Position numbers and translations under genes: made by a program. Positions 1 to 4,863 of a DNA stretch of 5,366 bases are shown piece after piece. Source of the stretch: Spirochaetaceae bacterium (GTDB taxonomy: Bacteria; Spirochaetota; Spirochaetia; Treponematales; Breznakiellaceae); NCBI GenBank assembly GCA_031255315.1, contig JAIRSS010000112.1, forward strand, positions 1 through 5,366, written 5' to 3'. How positions within the stretch are numbered: position 1 is the stretch's first letter; each line of letters begins with the position of its first letter. The notes beneath the pieces are model-generated. The model worked only from the letters and a program-made list of their open reading frames with translations. It ran no database searches and was not told where the DNA came from.

Positions 1-411
1 CTGCCCGGAGAATCCGGCGTGTTCCATGAGGAACTCCGTTCTATAGAAGAAGAGATATTCTCCGGCCTGGAAATCCCCTTCCGGGTGGTAGATACCTGCA
101 CCGGGGACTTAGGCGCTCCGGCCTACCGCAAGTGGGACCTGGAAGCCTGGATGCCCGGGCGGAACAACGGAGAGTGGGGGGAAGTAACCTCCACGTCCAA
201 CTGCACTGACTACCAGGCCCGGCGGCTTAACGTCCGCTACAAGGATGAAACCGGCAAGAACCGCTTCGTTCACATGCTCAATGGGACGGCTGTCGCCGTT
301 TCCCGGGCTATTATCGCCGTCCTTGAAAATTTTCAGGAAGCCGACGGCTCGGTACGGCTGCCCCGTGCGCTGGTTCCCTACTGCGGCTTTGAGGTGATCC
401 GCAAAAAATAA
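1..411 (+). CDS. serS: Seryl-tRNA synthetase, C-terminal part (5' end outside window)
   Basis: Charges tRNA-Ser with serine in the cytoplasm. The open frame runs in from the window edge and encodes 136 residues up to TAA; the apparent GTG start at 19 is internal. The sequence matches the end of the class II catalytic core. In order it shows the CTGDLG segment, the [12 protein letters not shown] strand, a TSTSN-x4-YQARR segment equivalent to SSCSN/FQARR of bacterial enzymes, and motif 3 ([20 protein letters not shown], about residues 91-110). Motif 3 carries the class II arginine as SR rather than the GR of E. coli. The ending [10 protein letters not shown] is the usual SerRS ending (PEVLRPYMNG in E. 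coli). The N-terminal coiled-coil arm, motif 1 and most of motif 2 lie outside the window. The identification is secure, and no frame damage is visible. Confidence 0.95.
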   Translation: MPGESGVFHEELRSIEEEIFSGLEIPFRVVDTCTGDLGAPAYRKWDLEAWMPGRNNGEWGEVTSTSNCTDYQARRLNVRYKDETGKNRFVHMLNGTAVAVSRAIIAVLENFQEADGSVRLPRALVPYCGFEVIRKK

Positions 412-447
412 CCCGACAGGCGGCGGCGTGCAAGCGGCGAAAGAAGG

Positions 448-466
448 CCGGGCGCGGCGGCGCCGG
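448..466 (+). terminator. Possible weak terminator after serS
   Basis: The 123-bp gap between serS and the next gene contains a GC-rich hairpin, GGCGC (451-455) against GCGCC (460-464) with a 4-nt loop. A competing CCGG/CCGG pairing uses 448-451 and 463-466. An A/T-rich stretch (AATAATTTAA) follows, but there is no real T-run, so termination would be weak at best. Nothing else in the gap is convincing. Confidence 0.25.
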
Positions 467-534
467 AATAATTTAACGCTTCTATTCCCCGGAAACCCTT
501 GCGTCAAAGTGTTGCGACAGGGTACAGTATTACT

Positions 535-1212
535 ATGATCAGGGGTATATTAATTGCGGGAATTGAGTCGTCTCTCTCGGAAGCGGTAGCGGCGGAAGCG
601 GAAAAGAAAGTGGAACGGTATGCCGCCGCGTTCATTCCGAACCGGCTTCTGGACCCTGCCCGGGGGCGTCCGCAGCCGCTGGAAGGCAGCAAGGCGCGGC
701 TTGCGCTGGATTGGAACCCCGGAAGCCCTATCTCCGCCCGAACCCTGGTGCTTGCGGCGGAAAACCGGCTTGATCATATTGATGAAGCGATATTGATTTG
801 CAGCCCGCCCTCAATGCGGCGGCCTGTGGAACAGCTTGCGCCGGTGGATATGGACATCGTGGTGAACGATTATATCAAAGGCTGGTTCTTCCTGGTTAAG
901 GAACTGACCGCAACCTTCAAAGTGCATAACGCCGGTACGCTGGCGATGGTGCTTTCAGACGCCGGGGCCGGGAATGAAAAGAAAGCCGCCCCGGACCTTA
1001 TGGGGCCTTCGGTACGCGCCTCCTTCCGCGCCTTTGCCCAGGGGCTCCTGGCCGCCGCTCCGGGCAAGCCCTATCAAACCCTGGCGTTCTCCTCTGAAAC
1101 CGGGGAAGACGCTGAATTTGCCGCGTATATTTTCAAAATCATCGAGGAAACCACCAGCCGGAACTTGGGCAAGTGGAATAAGTTCGGACGCTTGCGATTG
1201 TTCGGCCGTTAA
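535..1212 (+). CDS. Degenerate short-chain dehydrogenase/reductase-like protein
   Basis: Encodes 225 aa; function unknown. The fold signature resembles the SDR Rossmann family. A first beta strand (GILIAG) leads into a helix, ILICSPPS (about 77-83) sits where SDRs have NNAG, and VVNDYIKGWFFLVKEL (99-114) resembles the family's VNxxG helix with Asn101 kept. TLAMVLSDAG (125-134) resembles the strand that normally ends in the catalytic serine. By eye alignment the TGxxxGxG motif has become AGIESSLSEA (8-17), and the Tyr-x3-Lys pair falls on Val150 and Phe154. The cofactor glycines and catalytic residues therefore seem lost, suggesting a non-enzymatic or repurposed protein. ATG 535 is chosen because the first strand begins right after it; an in-frame TTG at 499 adds twelve residues without family character. 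No good Shine-Dalgarno is present. The best upstream purine run is ACAGGG at 517-522, 12 nt away. Confidence 0.75.
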   Translation: MIRGILIAGIESSLSEAVAAEAEKKVERYAAAFIPNRLLDPARGRPQPLEGSKARLALDWNPGSPISARTLVLAAENRLDHIDEAILICSPPSMRRPVEQLAPVDMDIVVNDYIKGWFFLVKELTATFKVHNAGTLAMVLSDAGAGNEKKAAPDLMGPSVRASFRAFAQGLLAAAPGKPYQTLAFSSETGEDAEFAAYIFKIIEETTSRNLGKWNKFGRLRLFGR

Positions 1213-1261
1213 GAAGCGCCGGGTCCCGCTTTTGTCCGGCGGGAAGAAGCCGCGGCGCTTC
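1213..1261. terminator. Nested hairpin between convergent genes, candidate bidirectional terminator
   Basis: It begins immediately after the TAA of the upstream gene and ends 14 bp before the stop of the convergent aldolase gene. The outer stem is nine perfect pairs, GAAGCGCCG (1213-1221) with CGGCGCTTC (1253-1261). The inner stem is six pairs, TCCCGC (1224-1229) with GCGGGA (1239-1244), around a T-rich loop. Neither side has a proper T-run, so Rho-independent termination is only possible. Its position and symmetry fit a shared 3'-end structure. Confidence 0.45.
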
Positions 1262-1275
1262 GCGACATCCCCCGC

Positions 1276-1902
1276 CTACGGGGTACAGGGGGCGTCCAAC
1301 TCCAGTATCAGATTCAGCGCCTCCCGTACCGATACGCCGTAGGAAAGTACGCCCTCGTCATGGCCCGCGAGAACGATGACGCCCCGGTTTTCCCTCCCCG
1401 CCGCCGCCAGGGTGGAAATGGCCAAAGCCATTTCCGGGGAGCCGTATGCCGCTTCCGGAGGGGTGGAAATACAGCCGCCTGAGAGCAGCCGGTCAAAAAT
1501 TTTTCTGCTGTGGACGTGAATTACGCACATCACGGAAGCCCGGGAACGGTACACCGCCCCGTGGGACATGGATTCGGAGGAAGCGCGGACTGGTCCCGAT
1601 GTGGTTACCCGGTTCTCCTCAAGGTTGAAAGACGTCACCACACAGTATTCATGAGCGGTTAAGACCCGGCAGTCGCCTGTGGCGGTCCCGCTGATGAGGA
1701 ATTCTTCGCCGGTTACCCGGACGCTCACATTACCAAAGCCTATGCCGTTGGGCAGCGCCCCGATAAGGCCCCGGTCGTACAAACAGGTGCGGGCCTCGTT
1801 CAACTCCCTCCAGAGGGGAGGCTCCACCGCCGGAGCGGTCCTGTGGTCCGCGATATATTTGACATATCCCTCTTCCCGGCGGGAAGGCGCGGCCCCCCTC
1901 AT
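1276..1902 (-). CDS. Class II aldolase/adducin-family protein, probable partner of MtnA
   Basis: A 208-aa cytosolic zinc-dependent class II aldolase-fold enzyme. It shows the phosphate-binding loop GFGNVSVR (55-62), ISGTATG (70-76), the SSES segment with the likely catalytic Glu110, the zinc pair His129 and His131 in IHVHS, and a third zinc histidine, His181, in AGHDEGV. These match Glu73, His92, His94 and His155 of fuculose-phosphate aldolase. Length is usual for the family. The third histidine sits in GHDEG, not the NHG typical of FucA, AraD and MtnB, so it belongs to a different subfamily. It follows mtnA with a 4-bp ATGA overlap, so the natural guess is that it acts on the ketose phosphate made by MtnA. 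It could dehydrate it (MtnB role) or cleave it to DHAP plus an aldehyde (Ald2 role in the DHAP shunt). Sequence alone does not decide. The start is supported by a strong Shine-Dalgarno. Confidence 0.88.
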   Translation of the reverse strand: MRGAAPSRREEGYVKYIADHRTAPAVEPPLWRELNEARTCLYDRGLIGALPNGIGFGNVSVRVTGEEFLISGTATGDCRVLTAHEYCVVTSFNLEENRVTTSGPVRASSESMSHGAVYRSRASVMCVIHVHSRKIFDRLLSGGCISTPPEAAYGSPEMALAISTLAAAGRENRGVIVLAGHDEGVLSYGVSVREALNLILELDAPCTP

Positions 1903-3011
1903 AAAGCCGCCTCCGGGTAGAGCGCGAGGATGCCCGCCTCAGAAGCTTCAGTGATTCCCCGGTCGGTGATGAGGCCGGTAATGTACCTCGCCGGGGTAAC
2001 GTCAAACCCCCAATTCCGGGCGGGGGTGCTTTCGGGGCAGATAAGCGCGGGTTCTATCGCCCCGGACCGGGTTTTGCCGTATATGTACCGCACTTCCCCC
2101 GGATCCCGCTCTTCAATGGGGATCTCCCGAATACCGTCCCGCATGGTAAAATCGAAGGTCGAAGACGGCAGGGCTGCATAAAAGGGAACGCGGTTTTCCT
2201 TTGCCGCCACCGCTTTCAGATACGTGCCTATCTTGTTCGCCGCGTCGCCGCACCGGGTTACCCGATCCGCGCCGGTAATGACCAGATCCACCAGGCCGCG
2301 CTGCATCAGATGGCCCCCGGCGTTGTCCGGGATGAGGTCGTGGGGAACCCCGTGGACTCCCAATTCCCAGGCGGTAAGGCTCGCGCCCTGGTTCCGGGGC
2401 CGGGTTTCATCCACCCAGACATGAACCTTGATTCCCCGGTCAAATGCGGCGTATATCGGGGAAAGGGCGGTTCCGTAATCCACAAAGGCAAGCCACCCGG
2501 CATTGCAGTGGGTCAGAATATTCACGGCCTCCCCTTTTTTTTCTTTTGCCCGGGCTTCGATAATCTTGAGCCCATAGAGGCCGATCTTCCGGCAGAACTC
2601 CGCGTCCCCATCGGCGACAGCCTCCGCCTGGCGGCGGGCGGCCTCCTCTTTTTGGGCCTTTGTTCCCTCCCGTCCGGTAAGCCCGGCGAGCATACCGTCC
2701 ACCGCCCAGGCAAGGTTGATCGCCGTTGGCCGGGTGTTCTTCAATATTTCCGCCGCGGCCAGAAGGTCCCGGTCAAAGGTCCCCTCTCCCGCCTCACAGG
2801 CGGCCAGATACATGCCATAGGCCGCCGCCGCCCCGATAAGGCCCGCGCCCCTGACATACATTTCTTTGACAGCCTTGCGTATATCTTCCACCATGGAAAG
2901 ATCTAGAACTTCAAAGTGATGCGGCAGGGCCTGCTGATTGATGATCTGTACGATTTTCGAATCCGGTTCCTTCAACCAGATAGTCCTGAAACGCCGTCCG
3001 TTTACATTCAT
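1899..3011 (-). CDS. mtnA: S-methyl-5-thioribose-1-phosphate isomerase
   Basis: Converts methylthioribose-1-phosphate to methylthioribulose-1-phosphate in the methionine salvage pathway; some family members also accept 5-deoxyribose-1-phosphate. The 370-aa protein is full length and has the eIF2B-alpha-like isomerase signatures. These are VRGAGLIGAAAAYG (53-66), RPTAINLAWAV (94-104), LTHCNAG with catalytic Cys169, VWVDETRPRNQGASLTAWEL (198-217), ITGADRV with catalytic Asp249, GDAANKIGTY (255-264), IPIEERDP (297-304) and WGFDVTPARYITGLITDRGI near the end. Cys169 and Asp249 correspond to Cys160 and Asp240 of the Bacillus subtilis enzyme. GAGLIG replaces the common GAPAIG, a small deviation. The gene leads a two-gene operon with the class II aldolase gene and is divergent from a sugar symporter. 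Upstream of the ATG the only nearby purine motif is GTGGAC about 6 nt away; a better AAGGAAG lies about 18 nt away. Initiation may therefore be weak. Confidence 0.96.
   Translation of the reverse strand: MNVNGRRFRTIWLKEPDSKIVQIINQQALPHHFEVLDLSMVEDIRKAVKEMYVRGAGLIGAAAAYGMYLAACEAGEGTFDRDLLAAAEILKNTRPTAINLAWAVDGMLAGLTGREGTKAQKEEAARRQAEAVADGDAEFCRKIGLYGLKIIEARAKEKKGEAVNILTHCNAGWLAFVDYGTALSPIYAAFDRGIKVHVWVDETRPRNQGASLTAWELGVHGVPHDLIPDNAGGHLMQRGLVDLVITGADRVTRCGDAANKIGTYLKAVAAKENRVPFYAALPSSTFDFTMRDGIREIPIEERDPGEVRYIYGKTRSGAIEPALICPESTPARNWGFDVTPARYITGLITDRGITEASEAGILALYPEAAL
1910..1914 (-). promoter_or_regulatory. Shine-Dalgarno of the aldolase gene, inside mtnA
   Basis: On the minus strand GGAGG lies 7 nt before the ATG at 1902, within the last codons of mtnA. 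With the ATGA stop/start overlap this fixes the aldolase start and indicates translational coupling. Confidence 0.85.
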
Positions 3012-3020
3012 AGTACGTCC

Positions 3021-3029
3021 ACTATACTA
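3021..3029 (-). promoter_or_regulatory. Possible -10 element for the mtnA operon
   Basis: On the minus strand overlapping TAGTAT and TATAGT hexamers lie 10-18 nt upstream of the mtnA ATG. No convincing -35 is found at 16-18 bp. If this is the -10, the mtnA leader would be very short. Weak candidate. Confidence 0.22.
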
Positions 3030-3034
3030 CTTCC

Positions 3035-3063
3035 TTGTATCTTCACGGAATCCCCCCTATACT
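3035..3063 (+). promoter_or_regulatory. Promoter candidate for the symporter gene
   Basis: TTGTAT (3035-3040), a 17-bp spacer, then TATACT (3058-3063, five of six matches to TATAAT). Transcription would start near 3070, giving a leader of about 80 nt. The -10 sits exactly in the loop of the inverted repeat at 3047-3075, which suggests repressor control. Confidence 0.5.
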
Positions 3064-3075
3064 GGAGGGGGTTCC
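3047..3075. promoter_or_regulatory. Inverted repeat around the -10, operator candidate
   Basis: GGAATCCCC (3047-3055) faces GGGGGTTCC (3067-3075), nine positions including one T-G pair, with TATACT at the centre. It lies midway between two divergent genes, so a bound regulator could affect both mtnA and the symporter. The regulator is not encoded in the window. Confidence 0.4.
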
Positions 3076-3118
3076 CAAACCGCGGGCGTTCAGCGCGCGT
3101 CCGCCTGGTTTTGGAACC
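3070..3118 (+). promoter_or_regulatory. Hairpin at the predicted 5' end of the symporter mRNA
   Basis: GGTTCCCAAACC (3070-3081) pairs with GGTTTTGGAACC (3107-3118), eleven of twelve positions with one C-U mismatch, enclosing 25 nt. The arm starts where the promoter at 3035-3063 predicts transcription to begin, so it would cap the mRNA. A 5'-terminal stem commonly protects against 5'-end-dependent decay. That role is inference. Confidence 0.45.
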
Positions 3119-3136
3119 GCCGCATTGCGGGCGATT

Positions 3137-3149
3137 AAGGAGCAGCTCC
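3137..3149 (+). promoter_or_regulatory. Shine-Dalgarno of the symporter, inside a small palindrome
   Basis: AAGGAG (3137-3142) lies 7 nt before ATG 3150 and fixes the start. GGAGCAGCTCC (3139-3149) is a perfect palindrome around one A. In RNA, GGAG can pair with CTCC over a 3-nt loop, directly abutting the start codon. Confidence 0.85.
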
Positions 3150-4508
3150 ATGGCAAAGGCAAAATTGACCACAAAACAAAAATTGGGCTTCGGCATTTTT
3201 GACCTGGGGGGTAATATGCTGTTTACCCTCATGGGGTTCTGGAGCCTGAAATATTTAACCGATGTTGCGGGCATCCCGGCGGCCTGGGCGGGCGTCGCGG
3301 TCATGGCGGGAAAAGCCTGGGACGCGGTAACCGATCCCGTCATGGGCTATGTTTCCGACCGGACCTTGTCCCACTGGGGCAGGAGGCGGCCCTACCTCCT
3401 TTTCGGGGCGGTCCCCATGCTGCTGACGATGTGGTTTTTTTTCTCCGTTCCCACTATCGAAAGCCCGGCGCTTCTCACCGTCTGGGCGGCGGCGGCGCTG
3501 ATACTTCTCAACTCGGCCTCTACGGTGATCAACATCCCCTACTCATCCCTGACGCCGGAACTTACCGATGACTACCACGAGCGGAGCACCCTCAACGGCT
3601 ACCGTTTCGGCTGCGCGGTGTTCGGCACGATTGCCGGCGCCGCGGCGGTGCTGCCCCTGACGGAACTCTTCCCCACCGAGCGCCTGGGCTGGTCCATGAT
3701 GGGCCTTATCCTGGGGGCGGTAACGGCCCTTGTTACCCTCCTCACCTTCCTGGGCACCAGGGAAAAAAAATATACTAAAGCGGACCTTCCCAGGCAAGGT
3801 TTCTTCACAACGTATAAACAAGTGTTCCGCAACCGCCCCTATGTGCGGCTCATCCTCACCTATGCCCTGAATCTAACGGGTCTAACCTTTCTCCAGAGCA
3901 TCCTGGCATACTACACCGAATATATATACGGACGCCCCGATATTACCCCCCTGGTAATGATGATACTTCTGGTAACCGCCATGATTTGTATACCCATTTC
4001 CGTACTGGTATCCAAAAAAATAGGAAAGAAGCGGGCCTACCAGATATGCTTCCTCATCCTCTCCAGCGCGTGTATGATCATCTTCTTTTTAGGCCATATT
4101 CTCGGCCCCACATTTTTCCTCATCTTTATGATCTACGCCGGCATAGGCGTAGGTTTCGGCTATGTAGCGCCCTTCGCGATGGTTCCCGACACCATCGAAT
4201 ACGACGCGGTCAACACCGGGGAGCGGAAAGAGGGGGCCTACTACGGCATGTGGACCTTTGTCTCAAAACTGGGGACCAGTCTTTCGGTGTTTGTCTCCGG
4301 CCTGATTCTCTCCGCCGGAGGGTATATGGCGAATCAGGTTCAGAGCGAAGCCTCCCTCAGGGCCATCAGGCTCATCATTGGGCCCATCCCCGCCCTAATC
4401 CTCCTGGGCGCTATGGTCCTCATCAACGGGTACGCTCTTGATGAGGCGGCGTACAAAAAGCTCCTGGAAAAAGACGGAACGGGGGCCAAAACCTCCGGCA
4501 AGCGGTGA
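3150..4508 (+). CDS. GPH (MelB-type) sugar:cation symporter
   Basis: A 452-aa inner-membrane secondary transporter of the glycoside-pentoside-hexuronide family, with about twelve hydrophobic segments. The helix II cation motif WDAVTDPVMG is present; Asp58 and Asp62 correspond to Asp55 and Asp59 of MelB. The loop 2-3 signature SDRTLSHWGRRRPYLLFGA (69-87) follows, then the helix IV/loop signature INIPYSSLTPELTDDYHER (127-145). The late motif APFAMVPDTIEYD (310-322) precedes EGAYYGMWTFVSKLG. MelB Asp124 is replaced by Asn128, so coupling to Na+ as in MelB is not assured; H+ coupling is possible. Substrate cannot be read from sequence. Glycosides, pentosides or hexuronides are usual for the family, and divergence from the mtnA/aldolase operon raises a thio- or deoxy-pentose as a guess. 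The frame is open further upstream to 2916, but the start at 3150 has the Shine-Dalgarno and the family N-terminus. Confidence 0.92.
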   Translation: MAKAKLTTKQKLGFGIFDLGGNMLFTLMGFWSLKYLTDVAGIPAAWAGVAVMAGKAWDAVTDPVMGYVSDRTLSHWGRRRPYLLFGAVPMLLTMWFFFSVPTIESPALLTVWAAAALILLNSASTVINIPYSSLTPELTDDYHERSTLNGYRFGCAVFGTIAGAAAVLPLTELFPTERLGWSMMGLILGAVTALVTLLTFLGTREKKYTKADLPRQGFFTTYKQVFRNRPYVRLILTYALNLTGLTFLQSILAYYTEYIYGRPDITPLVMMILLVTAMICIPISVLVSKKIGKKRAYQICFLILSSACMIIFFLGHILGPTFFLIFMIYAGIGVGFGYVAPFAMVPDTIEYDAVNTGERKEGAYYGMWTFVSKLGTSLSVFVSGLILSAGGYMANQVQSEASLRAIRLIIGPIPALILLGAMVLINGYALDEAAYKKLLEKDGTGAKTSGKR

Positions 4509-4582
4509 ACATCAGGGCAAGGCCGGGTAATCTATCGCGTTATTATATAAGGAATTACAAAAGCATCTGCCCGTACCCCGGC
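4509..4582 (+). other. 3' flank of the symporter gene with pairing potential, no clear terminator
   Basis: This is the first part of the 364-bp gap. GGGCA (4515-4519) can pair with TGCCC (4568-4572), and GCCGGG (4522-4527) with CCCGGC (4577-4582). The order of the arms makes this a potential pseudoknot. The sequence that follows is A-rich and not T-rich, so it is not an intrinsic terminator for the + strand. An AT-rich stretch lies between. No ORF is supported here. Confidence 0.25.
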
Positions 4583-4628
4583 AAAAAGTAAAAAAAAGAT
4601 TGACAGACAACTATATACATGGTAGCAT
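4583..4628 (+). promoter_or_regulatory. Strong promoter with A-tract UP-like element, for the binding-protein operon
   Basis: Perfect TTGACA at 4600-4605, a 17-bp spacer and TAGCAT at 4623-4628 (four of six). A-tracts at 4583-4587 and 4590-4597 lie just upstream of the -35, as in an UP element. The expected start is near 4635, leaving a leader of about 238 nt before the ATG at 4873. CATGG occurs twice (4618-4622, 4626-4630) around the -10. Confidence 0.7.
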
Positions 4629-4711
4629 GGATTAATGATCAATGTGAGAGTATGTTTTAAGCGTATTACAGGGAGAACGCAGTAAAAGTGTTTTATGGCG
4701 AGTATGGTTTG

Positions 4712-4728
4712 CCTCCCCCTCCCCCCCC
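4712..4728 (+). repeat. Polypyrimidine tract CC-T-C5-T-C8
   Basis: A run of 17 pyrimidines of which 15 are C, ending in C8, within the leader and unlike anything else in the window. In RNA it falls in the loop of the GTATGG/CCATAC hairpin and is complementary to the downstream Shine-Dalgarno. The minus strand reads G8-A-G5-A-G2. Confidence 0.8.
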
Positions 4729-4745
4729 ATACAGATACTGTAGGA

Positions 4746-4764
4746 CGTATCGGCCGTATCGTAT
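4746..4764 (+). repeat. CGTATCG direct repeat in the leader
   Basis: CGTATCG occurs at 4746-4752 and 4755-4761, with a third partial copy CGTAT at 4760-4764. The copies give alternative partners for GATAC upstream and ATACGG in the terminator downstream, so they may be the switching strand. Confidence 0.6.
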
Positions 4765-4815
4765 TTCGCCCTCAATGATGGCGTTCTCCGTTTTTAGGGG
4801 AAGAATTTTATTTGG

Positions 4816-4854
4816 TATGTATACGGGCGTATGCCGGTATATATAATTTTTTTT
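4816..4854 (+). terminator. Intrinsic terminator in the leader of the binding-protein gene
   Basis: The stem runs from 4816-4828 to 4833-4845 with loop GTAT. It has twelve pairs (one G-U) and a single G-G mismatch, including TATAC with GTATA and GGC with GCC. One A and then eight consecutive Ts (4847-4854) follow. The stop point is 4 nt before the Shine-Dalgarno and 18 nt before the ATG. It therefore cannot serve the preceding symporter gene without also lying in the new transcript's leader, and is best read as an attenuator. The 3' arm also contains TATAAT (4842-4847), discussed among the rejected items. Confidence 0.7.
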
Positions 4855-4858
4855 GTTC

Positions 4859-4863
4859 GGAGG
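4859..4863 (+). promoter_or_regulatory. Shine-Dalgarno of the solute-binding protein gene
   Basis: GGAGG lies 9 nt before ATG 4873. A second purine motif AAGGA (4865-4869) lies 9 nt before an in-frame ATG at 4879, so either methionine could start translation. The difference is two residues of the signal peptide. Confidence 0.85.

Larger units (their letters stand above)
4635..4858 (+). ncRNA. Structured cis-regulatory leader (riboswitch/attenuator candidate, class not recognised)
   Basis: Between the promoter and the binding-protein gene, a perfect 9-bp helix, GGAGAACGC (4672-4680) with GCGTTCTCC (4781-4789), closes a domain of about 100 nt. Inside it, GGCGA (4697-4701) can pair with TCGCC (4766-4770), GTATGG (4702-4707) with CCATAC (4727-4732), and GATAC (4734-4738) with GTATC at 4747-4751 or 4756-4760. 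T5 follows the closing helix (4791-4795). A classic terminator (4816-4854) then ends just before the Shine-Dalgarno. A closed multibranch domain followed by a terminator is typical of riboswitches and antitermination leaders. I do not match it to TPP, glycine, lysine or other familiar classes. The helices were read by eye, and the shorter ones could be chance. Confidence 0.5.

Noticed and set aside
499..534. Upstream TTG start for the SDR-like gene
   Set aside because: It adds twelve residues before the first beta strand with no good ribosome-binding site. It remains possible because ATG 535 also lacks one.
974..1342. Plus-strand frame overlapping the SDR-like gene end and the aldolase gene
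   Set aside because: Its composition is rich in Pro, Arg and Ser as expected of an out-of-frame reading, and it runs through the convergent hairpin and an antisense gene.
1276..1902. Naming the aldolase-family gene fucA, araD or mtnB
   Set aside because: Zinc and catalytic residues fit the superfamily, but GHDEG in place of NHG and the operon context do not allow a specific name.
2310..2906. Long plus-strand open frame opposite mtnA
   Set aside because: It lies wholly antisense to the well-supported mtnA frame, has no family features, and arises from GC-rich codon bias.
2916..3149. N-terminal extension of the symporter frame to 2916
   Set aside because: It would overlap the start of mtnA and the promoter region, lacks family similarity, and the start at 3150 has AAGGAG at 7 nt and the normal GPH N-terminus.
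4672..4795. The 9-bp helix followed by T5 as a simple intrinsic terminator
   Set aside because: The loop would be about 100 nt, far too long for a standard terminator. It is better read as a domain-closing helix.
4842..4847. Perfect TATAAT just before the binding-protein Shine-Dalgarno, as the main promoter
   Set aside because: No -35 match at 16-18 bp and no extended -10, and it falls in an AT-rich terminator arm. The TTGACA/TAGCAT pair upstream is better. A minor second promoter cannot be excluded and would bypass the attenuator.
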